Assembly (NCBI GenBank): GCA_014379305.1
Contig: JACMMB010000227.1
Location: 1 to 20,019 of the forward strand
DNA from: Akkermansiaceae bacterium
GTDB taxonomy: Bacteria > Verrucomicrobiota > Verrucomicrobiia > Verrucomicrobiales > Akkermansiaceae
Reading direction: 5' to 3'
DNA: 20,019 nucleotides
Shown: piece after piece, positions 14,286 to 20,019 of the stretch
Layout: each line of letters starts with the position of its first letter
Numbering within the stretch: the stretch's first letter is position 1
Program-made: the position numbers and the translations under genes
The notes under the pieces: generated by a model
Told to the model about the DNA's origin: nothing
The model's database searches: none
What the model saw: the letters and a program-made list of their open reading frames with translations, nothing else

Positions 14286-16658
14286 ATGAATATCTCCCTA
14301 AACTGGCTTTCCACCCACCTCGATCTCTCAGACAAAAGCATTGATGGGATTTCTGACCTCTTCACCTTTGCCGGTGTCGAGGTCGAGGGCATCACCTCCA
14401 GAGGCATCGCTTCGGAGAAAATCGTCGTCGCACGGATCATCGAAGCCATTCAACACCCCAATGCCGACCGCCTGAAAGTCACTCAGGTCGATTGCGGCGA
14501 AAGCGAACTCCGCCAGATCGTCTGCGGGGCGCAAAACTACAAAGTCGGCGACAAGGTTCCCTGTGCCCTCCCCGGTGCCGTGCTTCCCGGCGGCTTCACC
14601 ATCGGCGAAACGGTCATGCGCAAAGTTGAATCCAAGGGCATGCTCTGCGCCGCTGAGGAAATCGGCCTTCCCAAAGGTGAGGATGGCCTCCTTATCCTCC
14701 CCGAAGACTCGCCTATCGGTGCCCCCGTGAAGACTCTCTTCGACTCGGATGTCCTCTTGGAACTTGAAGTCACCCCTAACCGCCCCGACCTCCTCTCGCA
14801 TTCGGGAATGGCTCGCGAACTCGCCACTCTCCTTAAAACCCCGCTGATTTCCAGACCGCCATTCAAACCAGACACCATTCCCTCGGACACCATCAGAATT
14901 GAATCTCCCGATTCTTGCCCTTACTACACTGCCACTTTCATTGCGGACATCGAGGTCCGCGAGAGTCCCGCCTGGCTGAAGGAGCGGCTGACTTCCATTG
15001 GCCTCCGCTCGATCAACAATATCGTGGATGTCACCAACTATGTCCTTCATGAAATCGGCCAACCGCTCCATGCCTTCGATGCCGCCAAAGTCACCGGCGC
15101 ACTCGTTGTTCGCCAAGCCAAGGAAGGCGAAGCCTTCAAAGCCCTTGACGGATCCATCCACATCCTGACTTCGGATGACCTGCTGATTTCGGATGAATCC
15201 GGCGCAGCCCTCGCGCTCGCCGGAATTATGGGAGGTCTAGATAGTGGAGTCACCGAGTCAACCACGTCCATCCTGTTGGAGTCCGCATACTTCACACCTG
15301 CCAACATCCGCCGGACCGCTCGCCGCACCGCCCTTTCCTCAGATTCCTCCTATCGTTTCGAGCGCGGTGTGGATCCCGTGGCCGTCGTTCAAGCCGCCGC
15401 TCTCGCCATTCATTTGATCATTGACGGAAAATGCAGCGAACCCGGAATCCAGTCCGCTGGTGTTCTCCCGGAGCCACCGCTCCCGGTTTTTCTCGATCTT
15501 GAAAAACTCCATCGCCTCTTGGGCAATTCCATTTCCACCCCTGCCGCAGAAGATATCCTCACCCGTCTGGGCCTCGAAAAACTGCCCGCAGGAAGCTGGC
15601 GGATACCTACTTTCCGCGCCGATCTTCAGCGCCACATCGACCTTGTTGAGGAAATCACCCGCATCCATGGCCTCGCCAACGTCCCTTCCCGCCTGCAAGC
15701 CACCTTCGCCCCGACCAGCGAAATTGATGCCGCCTATGATGCCGATATGATTCTCCGCCGCCGCCTCGCCGCCCTCGGACTCTACGAATGCCAGACCATC
15801 AAGCTCATCGCCGATTCACAGCTCGCCGACATCCTCCCGCTCCGGCTTCTTCAGGATGGCGATCTGATCCGGGTGAAATCCCCCTTGAGCGAAGACCACT
15901 CCATCATGCGTCCCAGCATTGTGCCTGGCCTTGTTTCCTCCGCCGGGCGCAACGTCCGCCAGCAAATAAATTCCATCCGTCTCTTTGAAATGGGCCGCGT
16001 TTTCCGCAACGCCGGTGGCGGCAAGGCCCTCGATCAGGAGAGCGATGCCCTTGCCATCCTCGTTACAGGAAACACCAACTCTTCATCTTGGGCCGCCAAA
16101 GACCGCACTGCCGACCTCTACGATCTCAAAGGAATTCTTTCCGCCCTGTTGCCGAACCAAACGGTCACTTTAAAACCCAAGGAACGGGAAAACGTCGCCC
16201 TCTCCGCCGAGATCAAAGCCGGTGACCAAACCATCGGCGTCTTCGCAAGAATGCTCCCGAAACGCGAGCGCGATCTCGATTTTCCAAACCCCGTCTTCCT
16301 CGCCGAACTGGATCTCGGGAAACTTCGCAAACTGATCTCCAGTCCCACCCAAACCGCCGACCTCCCCCAATTCCCCGGCTCCTCGCGTGATGCCGCTATG
16401 GAAATTCCCGCCGATACCAACAACTGCCGGATCGAAGAGGCTCTCGGAAATGCTAGCGAACCCCTCCTTGTTTCCTACGAATGCTTCGACCTGTTCATTG
16501 ATCCATCCGGCCGGAAAATTGCCGCCGACCGGAAATCAATTGCCTACCGTTTCAACTATCGCGCCCAGGACCGCACGCTTAAAACCGCAGAAATTGACGA
16601 AGCCCACGAACGTATCCTCGAACTGCTTGGAAAAATACCCGGGTTGACGTTCCGGTAG
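14286..16658 (+). CDS. pheT: Phenylalanyl-tRNA synthetase beta subunit
   Basis: Structural, tRNA-binding and editing subunit of PheRS, 790 residues against about 795 in E. coli. It begins MNISLNWLSTHLDL. An EMAP-II-like tRNA-binding domain follows at about 45-150 (IVVARIIEAIQHPNADRLKV). The B3/4 editing region lies at about 210-375, with motifs INNIVDVTNYVLHEIGQPLH and ALAGIMGG. A B5 domain lies at about 400-475 and a catalytic-like core at about 480-690 (SPLSEDHSIMRPSIVPGL). The C-terminal FDX-ACB anticodon-binding domain starts near 700 (FPGSSRDAAMEIP) and ends in FNYRAQDRTLK. No domain is missing. It is coupled to pheS by a 38-base gap and has no Shine-Dalgarno. It is convergent with rpoC. 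Confidence 0.97.
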   Translation: MNISLNWLSTHLDLSDKSIDGISDLFTFAGVEVEGITSRGIASEKIVVARIIEAIQHPNADRLKVTQVDCGESELRQIVCGAQNYKVGDKVPCALPGAVLPGGFTIGETVMRKVESKGMLCAAEEIGLPKGEDGLLILPEDSPIGAPVKTLFDSDVLLELEVTPNRPDLLSHSGMARELATLLKTPLISRPPFKPDTIPSDTIRIESPDSCPYYTATFIADIEVRESPAWLKERLTSIGLRSINNIVDVTNYVLHEIGQPLHAFDAAKVTGALVVRQAKEGEAFKALDGSIHILTSDDLLISDESGAALALAGIMGGLDSGVTESTTSILLESAYFTPANIRRTARRTALSSDSSYRFERGVDPVAVVQAAALAIHLIIDGKCSEPGIQSAGVLPEPPLPVFLDLEKLHRLLGNSISTPAAEDILTRLGLEKLPAGSWRIPTFRADLQRHIDLVEEITRIHGLANVPSRLQATFAPTSEIDAAYDADMILRRRLAALGLYECQTIKLIADSQLADILPLRLLQDGDLIRVKSPLSEDHSIMRPSIVPGLVSSAGRNVRQQINSIRLFEMGRVFRNAGGGKALDQESDALAILVTGNTNSSSWAAKDRTADLYDLKGILSALLPNQTVTLKPKERENVALSAEIKAGDQTIGVFARMLPKRERDLDFPNPVFLAELDLGKLRKLISSPTQTADLPQFPGSSRDAAMEIPADTNNCRIEEALGNASEPLLVSYECFDLFIDPSGRKIAADRKSIAYRFNYRAQDRTLKTAEIDEAHERILELLGKIPGLTFR

Positions 16659-16668
16659 CATTTTCATG

Positions 16669-16702
16669 AAAAACCCCGGCCGTCTTGCGACGAACCGGGG
16701 TT
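16669..16702 (-). terminator. Intrinsic terminator of the rpoC operon
   Basis: On the minus strand AACCCCGG (16702-16695) and CCGGGGTT (16679-16672) form an 8-bp G/C-rich stem. The loop can form a small inner stem (CGTC/GACG), and the stem runs into a total of five Ts. It starts 24 bases after the rpoC stop. On the plus strand it lacks a T tract, so it mainly serves rpoC; it could still slow transcription leaving pheT. Confidence 0.8.
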
Positions 16703-16725
16703 CACGGAATGCTTTCCTGTTCCGA

Positions 16726-19700
16726 TTAAGCGGATACCACGTCTTCTTCGTCTTCAAACACCTCGGGTGCTTCGACGATGGGTTCCGGCTCCTCGACGGT
16801 AAACTCGAATGTGGAATCACGATGATGATGGAATCCCGTTCCGGCAGGAATGAGGTGTCCCATGATGACGTTTTCCTTGAATCCGGTCAGGTAATCGACC
16901 CGTCCAAGAGTCGCCGCCTCGGTAAGGACGCGGGTGGTGTCCTGGAAGGATGCGGCGGAGATGAAGGAATCGGTTTCCAAAGATGCCTTGGTGATACCCA
17001 GCAGAACCGGCTCGCCCTCGGCGGGCTTGCCGCCGTTTGCGATGATCGCCGCGTTCACCCGCTTGAAGTTGGTGCGGTCCACCTGATCGCCCCAGAGGAA
17101 TTGATCGGCATCGCCTGGATCGGTGATTTTCACTTTGCGAAGCATTTGACGGACAATGACTTCAATGTGCTTGTCATTGATTTCCACGCCTTGGACCCGG
17201 TAAACGGACTGCACTTCGTTCACCAAATGCTCCTGAAGTTCGGTCGCACCGCAGGCTTCGAGCAAATCCTCCGGAGATACCGGACCTTCAGTGATCTGAT
17301 CGCCACGCTTCACTTTATCACCTTCGGTTACGATGATGTGTTTGCCCATCGGCACCAGGTGATCGACTTGTTCGCCAGTGATTGGATCGGTCACAACGAC
17401 CTTCTTCTTGCCGCGGACATTGCCGCCGAAGGATACATCGCCTTCGATCTTCGCGATGACACAAGCTTCCTTCGGCTTGCGGGCTTCGAAGAGCTCGGCA
17501 ACGCGTGGCAGACCCCCGGTGATATCCTTGGTCCGGGCGACTTTCCGAGGCGTTTTCGCAAGTTGGATACCCCCGGTAACAATTTCCCCTTCCTTGACGG
17601 AGAGGTGGGCACCGACGGGAATGGAGTAGCTGATGATAACCTCACCCGTTTTCGGATCGGTGATGCAGACCTGGGGATGAAGATCCTCCTTGTGCTCTGT
17701 GACCAGAGTTCCTTTTTTGCCGGTTTCCTTGTCAACTTCAGCCGCAACGGTAATGCCGAGAATCATGTCGCGGAACTCCACCTTGCCGGGCTTCTCAGTG
17801 AGAATCGGCACGTTGTAAGGATCCCAGGTGACGATGGTATCGCCCTTTTTCGCATCGTCGCCATCCTTGGTGGAAATGATCGAGCCGATGATGATGATGT
17901 GGCTTTCAAGTTCGAGACCGCCTTTGTCGCGGATCGAGACGGAACCGTTTTTGTTAAGGACAACCCAGTTGCCTTCAGCATCCTGCACGACCCGGAGATC
18001 CTTGTAAACGAGGCGGCCGGCATTCTTGGTTTTGATGATCGGCTGCTTGAATGTCGCAGCCGCAACACCACCGACGTGGAAGGTCCGCATGGTAAGCTGT
18101 GTGCCGGGTTCGCCGATGGATTGGGCGGCGATGATACCGACAGCCTCACCGATCTTGACCGGCAGGCCGGTCGCGAGATTGAGACCATAACAATTCGCAC
18201 AGCAACCGCGCTCGGCCTCGCAGGTTAGAACGGAACGGATTTTGAGTTTCTCGTGACCGATTCTTTCAAGGCTGTTGGCCTGGGTTTCGGAAATGACATC
18301 ATCCACTTTGACGATGATATCGCCTGAAACCGGATCCTTGATCTTCTCGCATGAAACACGTCCGTAGATCCGGGTGGAGAGCGAGGCGACTTCCTCATCA
18401 CCGTCATAAATCGCCTCGACGGTAATGCCGTTGGCGGTATGGCAATCCTGCTGGAACACGATCACATCCTGGGCCACGTCCACAAGCTTGCGGGTCATAT
18501 AGCCGGAGTCCGCGGTTTTCAGCGCGGTATCGGACAGACCTTTACGCGCTCCGTGGGTGGAGATGAAGTATTCAAGCACGGAATGTCCTTCCCGGATATT
18601 CGAGATAATCGGACGTTCGATAATTTCCCCGGATGGCTTGGCCATCAGTCCGCGCATTCCACCGAGCTGCTTGATTTGGGATTTGTTTCCCCGCGCTCCG
18701 GAATCGACCATCATGAACAGTGGTGAGGCCTTTTTCTTGCCCTCGTTGAACTCAATCTTGCGATAGAGCGCGTTGGCAATGGTGTCGGTGGCCTGGGTCC
18801 AGACATCGACGACTTTCTGATAGCGCTCGCCGTTGGTAATGACGCCGTTACGGTATTGCTTGGTGACTTTTTCAACCTCGGCATAGGCATTGGCGATGAC
18901 CTCCGGCTTTTCCTCAGGAATCAGCATGTCGATGATGCCGATGGAGATACCGGAACGCATCGCTTCGCGGAAACCGAGGGATTTGAGTTCGTCTAGGACC
19001 TCCACGGTTTTCTTTTTGCCCGCAACCTGGGTGCAGCGCCAGATGATGTCGCCGATCTGCTTTTTGCCGACCGTTTTATTATAGAAGCCGAGACCATCCG
19101 GCCAGATTTCATTGAAACGAACCCGTCCAGGGGTGGTTTCGATGATCTTGAGATCAGGATCACCGTAAACGGTTTTCTTTTTGAAATCGTTATTACGAAT
19201 CCGGATCCAGGAATGGTAATCAATTTTCCGTGAAGCGATGGCAAACTCGACTTCAGAAGAGTTTTCAAACAGCGGCAGGTGCTCCTGTTTTTCACGATCG
19301 GTTTGGGTCCGGATCGGCGCCCAGGTAAGATAATAGGTTCCGAGGATGATATCCTGGGAAGGAACCGTGATCGGGCGGCCGGAAGCGGGCGAGAATATGT
19401 TGTTCGGAGCTAGCATCAACTGCCGACACTCCATTTGTGCCTCTATCGAAAGCGGAACGTGCACGGCCATCTGGTCACCGTCGAAGTCCGCATTGTATGC
19501 GGTACAAACCAGCGGGTGGACGCGGATTGCCGAACCTTCGATGAGTTTCGGTTCGAAGGCCTGGATGGAGAGGCGGTGCAGCGTGGGCGCGCGGTTGAGA
19601 AGGATCGGGTGACCCTTGGTAACTTCCGCCAAAATATCCCAAACCTCGGTCGTCTTGCGGTCGATCATCTTCTTGGCCGAGCGAACCGTGTGACAATAGC

Positions 19701-20019
19701 CAAGCTCTTTGAGACGGCGGATGATGAACGGCTCGAACAGGGTCAGCGCCATTTTCTTCGGCAGACCGCATTGTCCAAGTTTGAGATCGGGACCGATCAC
19801 GATGACGGAACGACCGGAGTAATCGACGCGTTTGCCAAGCAGGTTCTGACGGAAACGGCCGCCCTTGCCCTTGAGCATGTCGCTGAGGGATTTGAGCGGA
19901 CGGTTGCCCGCGCCGGTCACAGCTCGGCCATGGCGTCCGTTGTCGAAGAGCGCGTCAACCGCTTCCTGAAGCATACGCTTCTCATTCCGGATAATGACTT
20001 CCGGCGTTTTAAGCAGCAG
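16726..20019 (-). CDS. rpoC: RNA polymerase beta-prime subunit, C-terminal part
   Basis: The last 1097 codons are visible; the 5' end lies beyond the right edge. The frame is open to the window boundary, beginning LLLKTPEVIIRNEKRMLQ. RpoC forms the active-centre cleft of RNA polymerase. Visible are the switch/rudder region (GGRFRQNLLGKRVDYSGRSV), the catalytic magnesium motif NADFDGD (19474-19494), the second zinc site with its cysteine cluster CEAERGCCANCYG (about 18190-18230), and the bridge-helix/trigger-loop entry AAQSIGEPGTQLTMRTFHVGG. After HVGG comes a long insert before TGGLPRVAELFEARKPKE, in the position of the proteobacterial SI3 insert, a feature of many Gram-negative lineages. The C-terminal tail is acidic (EEPEPIVEAPEVFEDEEDVV). 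The gene ends at TAA, followed by a clear terminator. rpoB is expected outside the window. Confidence 0.97.
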   Translation of the reverse strand: MLLKTPEVIIRNEKRMLQEAVDALFDNGRHGRAVTGAGNRPLKSLSDMLKGKGGRFRQNLLGKRVDYSGRSVIVIGPDLKLGQCGLPKKMALTLFEPFIIRRLKELGYCHTVRSAKKMIDRKTTEVWDILAEVTKGHPILLNRAPTLHRLSIQAFEPKLIEGSAIRVHPLVCTAYNADFDGDQMAVHVPLSIEAQMECRQLMLAPNNIFSPASGRPITVPSQDIILGTYYLTWAPIRTQTDREKQEHLPLFENSSEVEFAIASRKIDYHSWIRIRNNDFKKKTVYGDPDLKIIETTPGRVRFNEIWPDGLGFYNKTVGKKQIGDIIWRCTQVAGKKKTVEVLDELKSLGFREAMRSGISIGIIDMLIPEEKPEVIANAYAEVEKVTKQYRNGVITNGERYQKVVDVWTQATDTIANALYRKIEFNEGKKKASPLFMMVDSGARGNKSQIKQLGGMRGLMAKPSGEIIERPIISNIREGHSVLEYFISTHGARKGLSDTALKTADSGYMTRKLVDVAQDVIVFQQDCHTANGITVEAIYDGDEEVASLSTRIYGRVSCEKIKDPVSGDIIVKVDDVISETQANSLERIGHEKLKIRSVLTCEAERGCCANCYGLNLATGLPVKIGEAVGIIAAQSIGEPGTQLTMRTFHVGGVAAATFKQPIIKTKNAGRLVYKDLRVVQDAEGNWVVLNKNGSVSIRDKGGLELESHIIIIGSIISTKDGDDAKKGDTIVTWDPYNVPILTEKPGKVEFRDMILGITVAAEVDKETGKKGTLVTEHKEDLHPQVCITDPKTGEVIISYSIPVGAHLSVKEGEIVTGGIQLAKTPRKVARTKDITGGLPRVAELFEARKPKEACVIAKIEGDVSFGGNVRGKKKVVVTDPITGEQVDHLVPMGKHIIVTEGDKVKRGDQITEGPVSPEDLLEACGATELQEHLVNEVQSVYRVQGVEINDKHIEVIVRQMLRKVKITDPGDADQFLWGDQVDRTNFKRVNAAIIANGGKPAEGEPVLLGITKASLETDSFISAASFQDTTRVLTEAATLGRVDYLTGFKENVIMGHLIPAGTGFHHHRDSTFEFTVEEPEPIVEAPEVFEDEEDVVSA

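Noticed and set aside
14328..15161. A 277-codon minus-strand frame opposite pheT
   Set aside because: Mirror of the conserved tRNA-binding and B3/4 regions of PheT; no recognisable protein features.
16666..18228. A 520-codon open frame on the plus strand opposite rpoC
   Set aside because: It lies entirely opposite conserved rpoC sequence and its terminator, its translation shows no family motif, and long antisense frames are common in G+C-rich coding DNA.

Overview
The window looks like a chromosomal core region of a Gram-negative bacterium of moderately high G+C, most plausibly a verrucomicrobial (PVC-group) member. That placement is inference. It rests on the mixture of genes (a serine/threonine kinase with an N-terminal zinc ribbon, a DUF4380-type secreted protein, methionine synthase split into two genes, an RpoC that carries the extra insert in the trigger-loop region) and on the REP/RAYT-type repeat. 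No rRNA or tRNA gene, CRISPR array or classical insertion sequence was seen.

Layout, left to right. The 5' part of a proton-dependent oligopeptide transporter gene (minus, cut by the window edge) follows a membrane-anchored serine/threonine kinase gene (minus). Divergent from the kinase runs ruvA (Holliday junction DNA-binding subunit), followed after 10 bases by gltX (glutamyl-tRNA synthetase). Convergent with gltX are the two halves of B12-dependent methionine synthase on the minus strand: an upstream gene for the homocysteine/zinc module and a downstream gene for the folate, cobalamin and reactivation modules. Divergent from metH is a secreted DUF4380 protein, then an AMP-forming acyl ligase with a degenerate acyltransferase-like N-terminus, then pheS and pheT. 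At the right edge is the 3' part of rpoC (minus), convergent with pheT and closed by an intrinsic terminator.

The most unusual structure is in metH. The reactivation domain of the large MetH subunit is interrupted by about 224 codons that encode a complete-looking REP-associated tyrosine transposase (RAYT, Y1/HUH family). Perfect 23-base inverted repeats bound this insert, each made of a GTGG tetranucleotide plus a 7-bp palindrome, as in REP elements. The reading frame stays open through both junctions, and the conserved MetH motifs resume on the far side. The transposase segment has no in-frame ATG before its conserved core, so it appears to be made only as an internal domain of methionine synthase (or from one GTG at its edge). 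The same repeat occurs again as an inverted pair (REPIN-like) between the gltX and metH stop codons.

Other points of note are a hairpin in the spacer between the metH halves, a palindrome overlapping a possible metH promoter, a GltX lacking the usual connective/zinc-site segment, and the rarity of Shine-Dalgarno sequences before several starts.
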